Shown piece by piece: positions 1 through 9,916 of a stretch of DNA of 27,519 nucleotides. Source of the stretch: Porogramme epimiltina (lineage: Eukaryota; Basidiomycota; Agaricomycetes; Polyporales; Polyporaceae); the NCBI GenBank assembly GCA_900155495.1, contig FTLJ01000210.1:1-27519 (forward strand), written 5' to 3'. The notes under the pieces were generated by a model. It saw only the letters and a list, made by a program, of their open reading frames with translations. It did no database searches and had not been told where the DNA came from. Position 1 is the stretch's first letter, and each line of letters begins with the position of its first letter. The translations under genes and the position numbers were made by a program.

Positions 1-587
1 GTGTTGAGAAGGAGTAATGGGAAAAGTGAAAGAGGTCTCTAGGGGGTTGACGCGAGAAGGGATGAAGGAAGTGCAGGGGCGGGGGCGGGGGCGGGGGTGG
101 GGGCATAGTGGGCAGGTCGTCGGAACGGAGCTTAGGTCCGGGAGTGCGGGGTAATCAGCGCTCGTGGTCACGTGCCATGACACTCTACGCGGGCGTCTAC
201 TGGAAATGATGGCTTCGGAGGAAACTGAACAGGACTCGCTTATAGCTTGGTGACATCCCTGAAGTAGAACCTCATCTACCATTACTTTCTCTACGGAACT
301 GACTTGTTAACATGTGAGCTAGGAGACGTCCAGTGCATCGAATTAGCAAGCTCTTGGCTGGCCTCACTTCACAGTAATTATCGTCGGCCAGAGCTACTAA
401 TCAGAGTCACTAGGGTCTTTTTTTTTGGCTTATCGTATCTAGGCATGAAGGATCCTGTGTCATTTCAACTAGTATACATCCTTTCAACCGGGCATTTATA
501 CAGGGATAGACATTCAACAAGATAATCCCCACCCCCGAGAGCGACATAGTAATGGCACGCCTCCTAGTAATGTACACTATGACACGG
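1..587. other. Intergenic, downstream of P450 copy 1
   Basis: No convincing coding exon is visible on either strand. The open frames here are short and have no domain or splice context. The stretch holds a G-run array at 76-103, listed separately, and the 3' flank of the minus-strand P450 that stops at 588. Confidence 0.5.
76..103 (+). repeat. Tandem G-run array (G-quadruplex motif)
   Basis: Five runs of four to five G are separated by single bases (C, C, C, T). This fits the G3+N1-7 quadruplex rule with very short loops. It is also a short tandem repeat with a six-base unit (GGGGGC). Confidence 0.7.
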
Positions 588-3048
588 CTACTGGGCCAAG
601 GAAACGCGCAGAGGCATAGCTGAGACCTCCCTGCCGTTCTTGTCTTCAACGAAGGGCACCATGACTCCACCAGGCGCGCGCGTAACGCGAAGGGTGTCTT
701 CAGGAAGGGCGAACTCGAACTTCTCCAGGAGCTCGGCAGAAACAGCTTGAAGTTGGTACAACCTAGTCGCGTCAACGTAAGCATATTTGATGACATGCTC
801 AAGGAGGGGATCGAATACTTACGCGAAGCGCCATCTAGGAAGAGTCTCGAAGTGAGCTCAGGGCCACACGCGCATGTATTCATGCAGCACTCACCCAATG
901 CAACCGTGAAGCCCAGCGGCTGTAATCAAGAGTGATTCTACGTCCCAGGATCCATACACCGTACAACACTCACAGAAAGTTAACCTGCGACGAGTGGCAA
1001 GATCAAAATCCCCGCTAGGACACATGGCTCAGCACACTTACAAATTGGCGTACACTCCGACCTTGACCTGCTTCTCTGTCTCGGGCCCAAGGAACCGCTC
1101 GGGATTCCAGGAATCCGCGTCTTCACCCCAGACTTGCGGGAGTCTGGATCATATTCCGTGAGTATGCTTGCCGTCAGCGAGGGCATATAACAAAACGCAC
1201 CGATTGTATCCACAAATCGACAGCAAGATAGGCTGCCCGGCCGAGACGGGTAGCTCGGTGATGACCTCTCCGTTCTTGCCTACGACCGGGTCTGAGAGAG
1301 GAATGATATCGTCTTTACCAGCAACACGCTGGAGGTGGTAGGCAATCGGGTGGAACCGAAGTGTTTCCTATACCAGAAACGTGCTTAGCGATTGAACGTC
1401 ACGATAGGGTAGAAATGGAGGCACCTTAATCGCAGCGAGAACAACCTTCATCCCATCGAGGTCGTCCATCGTGAACGAACTATCCCCGCGTGAAACAACT
1501 TGTGACCGTGTTGCCTGGATTTCTTCGCGCATACGCGCTTGATATGCGGGACGCTTAGAGAGCTCATAGAGCATCCACGTCAATGTGTTAGACGTCGTCT
1601 CGTGCCCAGCAGCGGTGAGGTGATGCATTTGAGCTAGAACTTCTTCCTTGCTGAGGCGGATACGCGCCGTCTCTGACGTGTTGGCTTTAACTGAGATGTC
1701 GATGTTAGTGATTCAGGACCGAAAGCCGAACCTGACAAGAGGATGTGACCAAAATACTCACTGAGCACGCTCATGACATCGCGCTTCTCCTCGCGAGAGC
1801 CGTCCCACTCCTCCGCGTTCGATTTGTACAGGGGTCGTCCCACGTCCGCGAACATCGCGTTCAGCCTGCGGAGACGGCCATACAGGGCCGTCGGGGTGTA
1901 CTTCGTCAGTCTGAGGAGGGGTGCAGGGAGATACGGCCACGTGGCGCGCCACAATAGAGTGCCACCACTGGGAAAGAGCGCCGTATCTTTGCTGGATGAT
2001 ACCCCATATTTAGAGCCAAAGGACGGCAAAGTATGGATATACGGGTGGAGGCTCACAAAACGGTGCTGTACTCCCGTGCGAGTGGGCTGTTCATGTCGTC
2101 GAGGGCATTGAAGTGGTAGTCAAATGAAGCTATAAGAAGTGGTCAGTCTGGAACCATGAAAGGAGTCGGGAGATTTACGCGTACCTTCGCCCACGATGTC
2201 AAGGGCAGAGCGCGCCAACCACTTGTCGACAAGAATGACAGCATCCGACTCTCCGTTTATCTCTGCCTTCCATTTCTCGACGACCTTCCCAACCTCAGTA
2301 TAGACCAACTACCGAAGAAGCCAATAGTATATACCTTTCCTATCGTTCTTTGGAAGAGAGGCAGGAACTCCTTAAGTTGCTGCGCGCTGAACGCGGGGTT
2401 CATGACCCTGCGGTGGCGGTGGTGCATCTCGCCTATAGTAAGCAATGTGAGTCTGGCGGCTTATGGCTACGGAGAGGGTGCCCCAACCTTCAGACCAGAG
2501 AATACCCGGCCCTATCGAGAGGAGAGTGAATTGTCTAATGTCAGCCCGTTTCGGGTAGTTGTACCCCGATTTGTGCAAAATGTGTTGTAAGGCCTGAAAG
2601 GATGTAAGCGTCCAACCTCTGAGACTAAGAGGTATGAAATGCTTAGGCGGACCTTCGGATCGGCGGTCATGACTTCATCGACCTATGTCCGAGCCAACGG
2701 CCAGAACACGTATTGAGAGAGAAGGATAGATCGAAGTCGAGAATGATGCTCACCCCGAAATAGCTGTGAATGCGCCAGGTGGAACCATACTGACGCATCC
2801 ACTGGAAGTCTAAGGTGCCAACCTCCGTCTGGTGCCAAATTTGATACTCGTTGCCTAGACATGTGTGTCAGAAACCCCATGTGGTTGTGGGCAGCGAGCT
2901 CAGAGACTCCGTTCATCGACTGACCGAATACTTTCGAAGCCGATTCCGGCCCACGGAGGTTTTCAAAATGCTTGCGCCGTAAAACCTTCCGGACAAAGGC
3001 CACAATAGCTAGCGCAGTGCATACAAGGACAGCAGAGAGGGTAGACAT
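588..3048 (-). CDS. Cytochrome P450 monooxygenase, tandem copy 1 (15 exons, 539 aa)
   Basis: This is a membrane-anchored haem-thiolate monooxygenase, expected at the ER face and using NADPH-P450 reductase. Exons, all minus: 3048-2925, 2854-2754, 2682-2653, 2593-2488, 2432-2335, 2284-2185, 2129-2057, 1991-1762, 1690-1425, 1367-1201, 1143-1042, 984-974, 919-895, 834-823, 762-588. The joined frame is open. Residues about 3-22 form an N-terminal membrane anchor. The I-helix oxygen motif AGHETT is at 315-320, the K-helix ExxR (ETLR) at 377-380, NPERF at about 445-449, and the haem loop FSAGLHGCIG has its ligand Cys at 476. The usual Arg of that loop is His here. Intron 4 has a poor donor (GTTGGG). 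Exon 6 could start nine bases earlier at 2293. It pairs with the copy at 4511-6969. The sequence resembles Agaricomycete families such as CYP5150, but that placement is from memory and uncertain. The substrate is unknown. Confidence 0.9.
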
Positions 3049-3114
3049 GGCGGCTGAAAGAGGGACGTAAGCGACAGGAATGTGGGAGTGAGCAGAGAAA
3101 GCGACTACCTCACC

Positions 3115-3122
3115 TATTTATA
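3115..3122 (-). promoter_or_regulatory. TATA box of P450 copy 1
   Basis: TATAAATA reads on the minus strand about 70 bases upstream of the ATG at 3048. That spacing fits a short 5' untranslated leader. P450 copy 2 has a TATA element in a comparable place. Confidence 0.55.
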
Positions 3123-3398
3123 GGAGATTACACCTCTCGTCTTGGGTAGACGACTGTAGACTTCGTACCCACAGTCTCTCCGCTCAATAGTCAGCCGAAC
3201 TCCATTGGGAGTGGGGCTGGTACAAATCAGTCCAGTCGTATGGACATGTGGCTGGAAAACGTAAGAAAGCCTGTCGGAACGGTTGGCGGATGAGTGCAAT
3301 AGAGGGCTTTCAGAGAAGTCGTCGCCATGGCAGATGACGCCTCGGGTGGTGTGCTGGAGCCGTAAGGCCTCAAAAAGGACTTACTTCCGCCTACACTG

Positions 3399-3963
3399 CT
3401 ACAGCCAGTGTTGAACGCAGTGGGCTGTCCCAGCGCGATACTTTGGCAGTAAAGCTCGGTAGAAAGCCGTGTCTCTAAACCACTCCGGTGAATTGTTCCT
3501 GTATAACCACGAGATGCTAAGGCTAGTTGTTAGCAAACTGTGGTAGTGGAAGTTAAGCGTAAAGACGCTCACCTCATGTGTGAACTGGGCGTCAAAAGAA
3601 CAGCGGGAGTGCAATGTGTAATACATTGCGAACTCCATGCGAACTTTCTCGTCGATTGTGTGGGGGAAGTGCGCGTGCATTCGGGGCTTTGCGTGGGGTG
3701 AGTAGTCAGTGCCGGAGCCTCTGTGGGGGACAACTGGGGACAACGTGGGTCAGGTAGTAGTGGGTCCAAGCAATAGTTGGCTGCAGCTGGAATTTGACAG
3801 AGTATGGTAGGCTGGTATCTCGAAAGACGTCGTAGTGAAAGGCTCTTTGCGGTGCGGGTTCGGCTCCTCTCATTCGAGAACTGTTGATGTGTACCGGAGT
3901 TTGAAGGCTATCTCTATCAAGAGGTAAAGGCATGTTATACATCCCCACCCTGTAGTCGACCAT
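3399..3963 (-). pseudogene. Possible unrecognised gene or gene remnant upstream of P450 copy 1
   Basis: Two overlapping minus-strand frames (3963-3706 and 3743-3399) look weakly coding. In the second frame, the stretch from about 3720 to 3575 has mostly C- or G-ending codons and runs into a GTGAGC donor after a His-Glu pair at about 3573. The same donor, with similar flanking bases, occurs at about 7517-7575 upstream of P450 copy 2, where the frame is not conserved. I recognise no family and cannot define a start or end. It could be a decayed exon carried along in the P450 duplication, or chance. Confidence 0.2.
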
Positions 3964-4510
3964 GGTTTAGCGTTCGACGTTCAACACTTGGGATTGAATT
4001 GCATAGGCTCAGCGTCGGTGGTGACGTCGAAGCCATCGGGGCTGCGCGAAAACAGGATCCATCGGCAATCAATTGATCTGGCAGGAAATCGGCTGACTAA
4101 CGCGGCCATACGAGACCCGCAGCACCATAACAGTCCATGGTGACGTCATCGTGACCTGTCAGTCATTATGATTTTAAGTATTCGGGACCATACCATTGCA
4201 CGAGCAAGCGGGATTATTTACCCCGAGATGCGCTGCCCTGGTGGGGGTGGTGGGGCGGAATTTTATTGGGCTGACATACAATGCACCGCGAAAGCGCTCA
4301 CATGGCAAGCACGCTGCGTGTGCTGAGGCTGAAGCTGAGGTCGGATGGGTGCGGGGCTCGGACGCGCTACCGGGAAATGCCTGTACGAGCTCGGAGAAGG
4401 ACGTGGGGTGTGAATACGGAAAGAGCCGATGATAGCTAGCATTTCGAAGCGATACAAGGCGAGTTTGTGGGCTAGAAAGATAAGAAGGAAAGAGCAACAG
4501 CCTCCTCAGC

Positions 4511-6969
4511 CTACTGTGCCAACGTCACTCGAAGAGGCATAGCTGCGATCTGTTCCCCACTCTTCTCCTCGACCAACGCCACCATTCCCACTCCAGGTCC
4601 ACGTAAGATGCAGGGCTTGTCCTCTGGAAGGGAAAACTCGAATTTCTCCAAGAGTTCGGCTGAGACTGCCTGAAGCTGGTAAAGTCTGCGACAAGGTTAG
4701 TATTGAGCGCATGGTCTGACCCAGGGGGAGAAGGAACACAGCACTTACGCAAACCTCCATCTATTGATGATAAGGTGATTAGTGTCACAAACGAAGTACA
4801 TTGGCGGAAACGCCGAAGTGGCTGTACTCACCCAATACAAGCGCGTAGGCCAGCAGCTGGAGTGAATGATGTCACTATCAATTGAGTCAACGATGATCTT
4901 GGTCAGCACTTACAGAAAGTCAGCCTAGAAGCGGGAGTAGAGCATATTGAGTGCATGACGTTGCGACAGGAAGGTCCGGCGAGATACTCACAGATTAGCG
5001 TACACTCCCACCTTGACTTGCTTATCCGATTCGTAGCCTAGGAAACGCTCCGGGTTCCAAGTATGCGCGTCTTCTCCCCATACGTGGGGAAGCCTAGCCC
5101 AATAGTTTCAGTCGCCGAGAGGCTGTGGGGCAAGATGACGACATACCTATTGTACCCACAAATAGATAGCAAGATAGGTTGTCCGGTCGAGATGGGCAGT
5201 TCGGTAATAGTTTCCCCATTCTTGCCAATGACCGGGTCTGATAGCGGAATGACGTCGTCCTTTCCGGCTACGCGCTGGAGGTGGAAACCAATCGGGTGAT
5301 ATCTAAGCGTCTCCTGTGGGTGGATGGCGTTTAGTAAGACACTCGGATGACAGTGAACTCAGCGGACCTTTATGACTGCGAGGACCACCTTCATCCCATC
5401 TAGGTCGTCCATCGTGAATGCGCTGTCGCCGCGCGAAACAACCTGGGCACGCGCAGCTCGGATTTCTTCACGCATACGCGCCTGGTACGCCGGGCGCTGT
5501 GCAAGCTCGTAGAGCATCCATGTGAGAGTGTTGGAAGTCGTCTCGTGTCCTGCAGCGGTAAGGTGGTGCATCTGTGCGAGCACTTCGCTTTCTGTGAGCC
5601 GTACGCGGGCGCTCTCGGACGTGTTGGCTTTAACTAGAATGCAATGAATGTAACAGTTAGTGAGTGGCATGACACGATGAGACCTCGAAGAGGAAAACTC
5701 ACTGAGAACGCTCAGTGCATCCCGCTTTCCCTCACGGGAGCTGTCCCATTCCTGTGCGTTCATCTTGTATAGGGGCCGACCTATGTCTTCGAACATGGCG
5801 TTCAGTTTGCGGAGGCGGCGATACAGCGGTGTCGGCGTATATTTCGTTAGATTGAGAATGGGGGCAGGGAGGTACGGCCAAACGGCACGCCACAGGAGCA
5901 TTCCTGGGGTCGGACGCAAGGACGTGTCCTTACTGTTTCACGATACACCGTGAGGACGCGAGAAGAGCAGAGCCAAAGAGAGGTTCTGACTCACAAGACT
6001 GTACCATACTCTCGCGCTAGCGGGCTATTCGCGTCGTCGAGAGTCCCGAAGCGGTAGTTGAAGGCAGCTATCGGCGGTGACGTTGAGAAAACGGGCGACT
6101 AACCAACTCGTGGACTCACCTTCGCCAACAATATCAAGTGCAGAGCGAGCTAGCCATTTGTCAACCAGAAGAACAGCACTCGACCTGCCGCCTATCTCGG
6201 TCGTCCACTTCTCGATGAGCTAAACGGGAGATTAGCACAAGGTGTCATAAAAGATCGAAGACGTCCACATACCTTTTCTATAGTCCTCTGAAATAGTGGC
6301 AGGAACTCCTTGAGTTGTTGTGCGCTGAACGCGGGGTTCATGACTTTGCGATGGCGATGGTGCATCTCGCCTAATGAGATGCGTCGTCGGTAAGGTCACG
6401 ATACATGATAGAAACGACATTACCTTCTGCCCAGACAATACCAGGACCCAACGTGAGGAGAGTCATGTGGTTCATATCCACACGTTTCGGGTAGTTGTAT
6501 CCAGACTTGTGTAAGATATGTTGTAAAGCCTATGAAAATATACGCGGTCGCTACAAGAGCTCAGCACGTATTAGGGACGATCTTACGGACCTTGGGATCG
6601 GCGGTCATTATTTGCTCCACCTGTAGTGTATACGTGGTCAGGATAACCTAAGACATACCCAGTTGATGTTATAGAATAACCGTACCCCGAAATAGTCATA
6701 TGTACGCCAGGTGGAGCCGTACTCCCTCATCCACTGGAAGTCCAAGTCGCCAACCTCCCGCTGGTGCCGCAATTGATACTCGTTCCCTGCACTCTCTAAT
6801 GAGACCGGAAGTGGACACTCTAAATGGCAGTCAAAGACTCACCGAACACCTTTGAGGCGGATGGCGGGCCACGAAGGTTCGACATGCCCTTGTGCCGGTT
6901 GAAAGATTTAATAACGAAGGCGACGAGAAAAAGCGCGGCGCAGACGAGGGGAACGGGAGGAACGGCCAT
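4511..6969 (-). CDS. Cytochrome P450 monooxygenase, tandem copy 2 (15 exons, 540 aa)
   Basis: This is a paralogue of the gene at 588-3048, with the same role and architecture. Exons, all minus: 6969-6843, 6786-6686, 6620-6591, 6529-6424, 6370-6273, 6219-6120, 6067-5995, 5932-5703, 5633-5368, 5313-5147, 5093-4992, 4924-4914, 4856-4832, 4760-4749, 4685-4511. All 15 join in frame, and exons 2-15 have the same lengths as in copy 1. An N-terminal hydrophobic anchor spans about residues 5-22. Motifs are AGHETT at 316-321, ETLR (ExxR) at 378-381, NPERF, and a canonical haem loop FSAGLRACIG with Cys 477. Introns 3 and 9 have weak donors (GTCCGT, GTCCGC) at the same places as in copy 1, which supports the calls. 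Protein identity with copy 1 is roughly three quarters by eye, higher in the exon 5 helix. The substrate is unknown. Confidence 0.92.
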
Positions 6970-8123
6970 GGAGACAGTCTTGATGAGGGGGAGAGGGTGC
7001 TGGAGGCAACGAGAGGCGATGAGGTCCGAGCTTTGAGTGACTCCATACCTGACACGTACCTCTTTATAGCGTGTGGGACTGGAATTCGGCGCCCTATGAC
7101 TGTATGTCACCTACGAGGAGTTCTCCCGGACCACAGCCATCGAAGGTTCTGTGGGACTTTAGCCGCTACATATGAGGACAGTAGACGAACACGAGGAGGG
7201 GGAGGTGAAGGAAGCTGTCGAGCCGGTCAAGGCGTGAGGAGCAAAAGCGGCGTTGGCAGAGCCCAACGCAACCACGCATGACACCTCGGGTCGGCTACGG
7301 GAGCCGTGATGTCCTGAAGATGTTTACGTCCGCTTTCAATATCAGGTATGGTGCTGTATACGCGCACTCATTTCCCGCCTTTTCACTGCGATATCATATG
7401 AGCGATACGTTTGACACAATATTCGGCCATACCATCGGACAGAAACACGCTTACTACCTATATTGGACGGGAATGGGAGACGTTATGTTTAACATGAATG
7501 CTGGAGGCGAACGTAAGGAAGCTCACCTCACGTGCGAAACAAGGCGCCAAAAAGCAGGGGTGGATACAATGCATGACGAAGGTCGCGATTGGTTACACTG
7601 AAGGGAATTGTATTTGCGACGCGTAGCAAGCGCACAGGATGTCGCCTCAGCGGAGAATGATGCGGGGAGCGTGTATATAGGGAAGTGACCACTGACGAGG
7701 TCAACAGACAACACTCCGACTCGTATTAAGCATGGCAGTCGCCTGGAAGAAAAGTTATGTCAGTTAAGGATTAACACCTAACTGTATACACACACCGAAA
7801 ATGATTCGACCCGAGTGACGCTCTAGACTGCGGCTGATAAGGCAATGATAGACTTTGCCTCACTCCTTATGACTCTGGATCCGAGTCGGACTGCGAGGAG
7901 GTTCAAGTTGACACGGAGGGCTTTACGTTCATCGGAAGATCCCGGCATCAGTCTGATCCGTAAAATTCCCAAATATGGAAACCGAGCACCAGCTCGCCAC
8001 TCCCACTAAGGCTTCTTGCCGAGTCAGTAGTAGTTGCCTGGCTTCAAACCGGTAGGGACGAAGAAAGTTGTGTAATGTAGTTCCATGGAGAGTGCGTATC
8101 CTGCAGGTCGTTATACTACTGTA
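6970..8123. other. Intergenic, upstream of P450 copy 2
   Basis: It contains the P450 copy 2 promoter. About 7279-7310 and 7517-7575 resemble the region upstream of copy 1, so the tandem duplication extended past the promoter. From about 7720 to 8123 I see no gene, only the 3' flank of the IFI27-like gene. Confidence 0.5.
7061..7068 (-). promoter_or_regulatory. TATA box of P450 copy 2
   Basis: TATAAAGA reads on the minus strand about 95 bases upstream of the ATG at 6969, comparable with the element in front of copy 1. Confidence 0.5.
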
Positions 8124-9097
8124 CTAGCGAGATCTTTCCCTACGACGCCGCTTACACTCGCAGTCGCAATCGTCCACACACTCGCATTGCACGCAGGAGC
8201 ACCGGACGCGATCAGTCCCTGCCGTCCCATTCCGAGGTCTTTGTTGGTCGACGTCATCGCCCACAGTGTCAGCAATGGCTTTCCCGCCTGCTCCAACAAG
8301 AGCAGCTGCGCCGACGACCTCCACCAATGCAGGGGCGACAATCGTGGCTCCTGCTGACTGCAAGACAGAGAAGAGACCACATGTAGCGCCACCGTAGAAT
8401 ATAGACTGGATTCCCGCAGCGATGCTACCTGGAGGACGAACACCAGATAATCAAGAGCCCAGGGATAATATCACACCATGCAACTCACCTGCACCTACTC
8501 CAACCGAGCCAAAACCGATAGCTGGGAGGGCCACGGCGGCTCCAGCGACAGCCAGGGTTGGTACAGCGACAGCGACGGCTGCACCCCCAATGAGGCGCTT
8601 TGCCCACTTGTTGTTTCCAGGCGTGTCGTTATCGGTAGCTGCACCTTGTGTCCGGTCGTCGCGCCGAGGACAAGTGCATCTCGGATCGCCGTGGTTGCCG
8701 CCGCTGCTGTGAGAAGAAGCGTCTCCGTCCTCGGAAGAAGATTCCTGATCGTCTGTGCAAACATCCTGCTGGCCTACAAAGGAGACTTGGTGGCGTGGAG
8801 GACTGTAGGGAGGGGGTTGTTCTGAAAAGCAGAGTGTAAATGAGAATGAGGTCGTCTTCGATGTGTAGTAGATGACATACCGTCGAGTCCATCACCTGAG
8901 CGAGGTGAGGTCAAGCGTTCCTGGTCGCTCCCACTGGCGATGTCGACCTCAGAGGACGAGTCCCCCTGACGTGGGGTCGGAAAATATGGTTTTTTGGTGT
9001 CTTTGGGGTCGGAGTCATCTGGTCAACGAGAGACAGCCTGAGTACTCAGATACAAGATTTTGCAGTTAGAGATGGACATCATACCTGGTATTTTCAT
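8124..9097 (-). CDS. IFI6/IFI27-like (interferon-induced 6-16 family) membrane protein with Cys-rich tail (262 aa)
   Basis: Exons, all minus: 9097-9085 (13 nt), 9018-8881, 8821-8489, 8428-8124. All join in frame with normal splice sites. Residues 1-125 are polar and acidic, rich in Ser, Asp and Pro, with a PPPY motif at 53-56. Residues about 126-215 are small, hydrophobic and Gly/Ala-rich with several membrane-like helices, including the runs LPAIGFGSVGVGAG and GSIAAGIQS. That pattern matches the Ifi-6-16 family, whose animal members are membrane proteins of mitochondria or ER. Fungal homologues exist with unknown function. Residues 238-253 hold seven Cys in a CxC/CxxC pattern, followed by a basic end (KRRRR). 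A GTAAGC donor lies inside that tail, and splicing there to an AG before 8103 would stop translation at once, so the last nine residues are less certain. No interferon pathway is implied. Confidence 0.82.
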
Positions 9098-9179
9098 TTC
9101 GCTAGCTGAAAGGGGGAGGAAAGGGGGGGGAGGAAAGCCGGAGGCCTGAGGAATTGCCCCATCGCAATGCACAGGGATG

Positions 9180-9186
9180 TATTATA
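9180..9186 (-). promoter_or_regulatory. Possible TATA box of the IFI27-like gene
   Basis: TATAATA reads on the minus strand about 85 bases upstream of the ATG at 9097. Position and strand fit, but the core is weak. Confidence 0.3.
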
Positions 9187-9468
9187 GCATCATGCAACGC
9201 GCTGCACACGCCGGCGCTTTGTGCGATGGAAGAACCACGGTCGAGGTTAGATAGTGACTTGCTTAGGGGGAGTCATGGCTTCGGAGCCGGATAACGCCGC
9301 CATATGCGGATCATCTAGGCAATGCAACGTTCAATGTGTCACCTTCGTTGAGGAACACATTCCGGTTCGGGATCATCGTGTGTGAAATTAGACCGATTAG
9401 CGACCTTTTGAGGGCTCTTCAGCGAGGAGATGTACGACATTAGCTCTTACGGAAATAAAGTTCATTGT

Positions 9469-9500
9469 CGCTGCGGTAATATCCCCATATTACCGCAGCG
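9469..9500. repeat. Perfect 14-bp inverted repeat with 4-base loop
   Basis: The left arm 9469-9482 (CGCTGCGGTAATAT) is the exact reverse complement of the right arm 9487-9500. The loop is CCCC. It would form a very stable hairpin or cruciform. No flanking target-site duplication or transposase was seen. Confidence 0.85.
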
Positions 9501-9916
9501 CAAGCAGCGGCCGTGAGGCCTCGATCCTAAATCCTAATGAACCATGACCATTCAGAGGAACGAAACGCGACATTTGACGTACGAGGGCATGCTTGCACAA
9601 GCGTCGTGATCGGTTCATGGAGCGTGAGGGTGGGGGTGAGAAACGGCTCCATGTATATCTTTCCTCCGCGCGTGCTGTTACCCCCAAAGGGAAAACGAAG
9701 GGAAAACGTATAGCAAGAAGCTAATACTTAACGTTCCGGAAGAGGCTATGGTAGAGCTAGTCGTGTACGGTTCTACATGCTCTTCATCCTTGCATTCAAA
9801 ACGCTTATCCGAAGAAATTGCAGACTACAACCGATGGGCTATCGACGGATCCTGGACCTACGGAATGAAGCGGGCCTAATCAGTTCACGGGGGGCAATGG
9901 ATATACGTAGTTCAAC

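Larger units (their letters stand above)
3049..4510. other. Intergenic between the P450 copies, with a duplicated exon-like block
   Basis: The first part holds the promoter of P450 copy 1. About 3330-3770 contains segments that recur upstream of copy 2, listed separately. A CRE-like palindrome TGACGTCA lies at 4141-4148, too far from any start to assign. Nothing else with coding support is seen from about 3970 to 4510. Confidence 0.5.
9098..9916. other. Intergenic between the IFI27-like gene and membrane protein A
   Basis: No coding exon is supported. A purine-rich stretch lies at about 9110-9140, and a perfect inverted repeat at 9469-9500 is listed separately. The right part is the 3' flank of the minus-strand gene ending at 9917. 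Confidence 0.5.

Noticed and set aside
588..3048. P450 copy 1 as a pseudogene
   Set aside because: It looked broken in single frames and has weak donors, but all 15 exons join in one open frame when aligned with copy 2.
4141..4148. TGACGTCA (CRE-like palindrome)
   Set aside because: An eight-base match is expected by chance now and then. It lies about 1.1 kb from the nearest downstream start in the right orientation and is not repeated at the other P450.
9469..9500. Hairpin resembling a rolling-circle replication origin of small DNA viruses
   Set aside because: The conserved nonanucleotide is not in the loop (loop is CCCC) and no replication-protein gene lies nearby.
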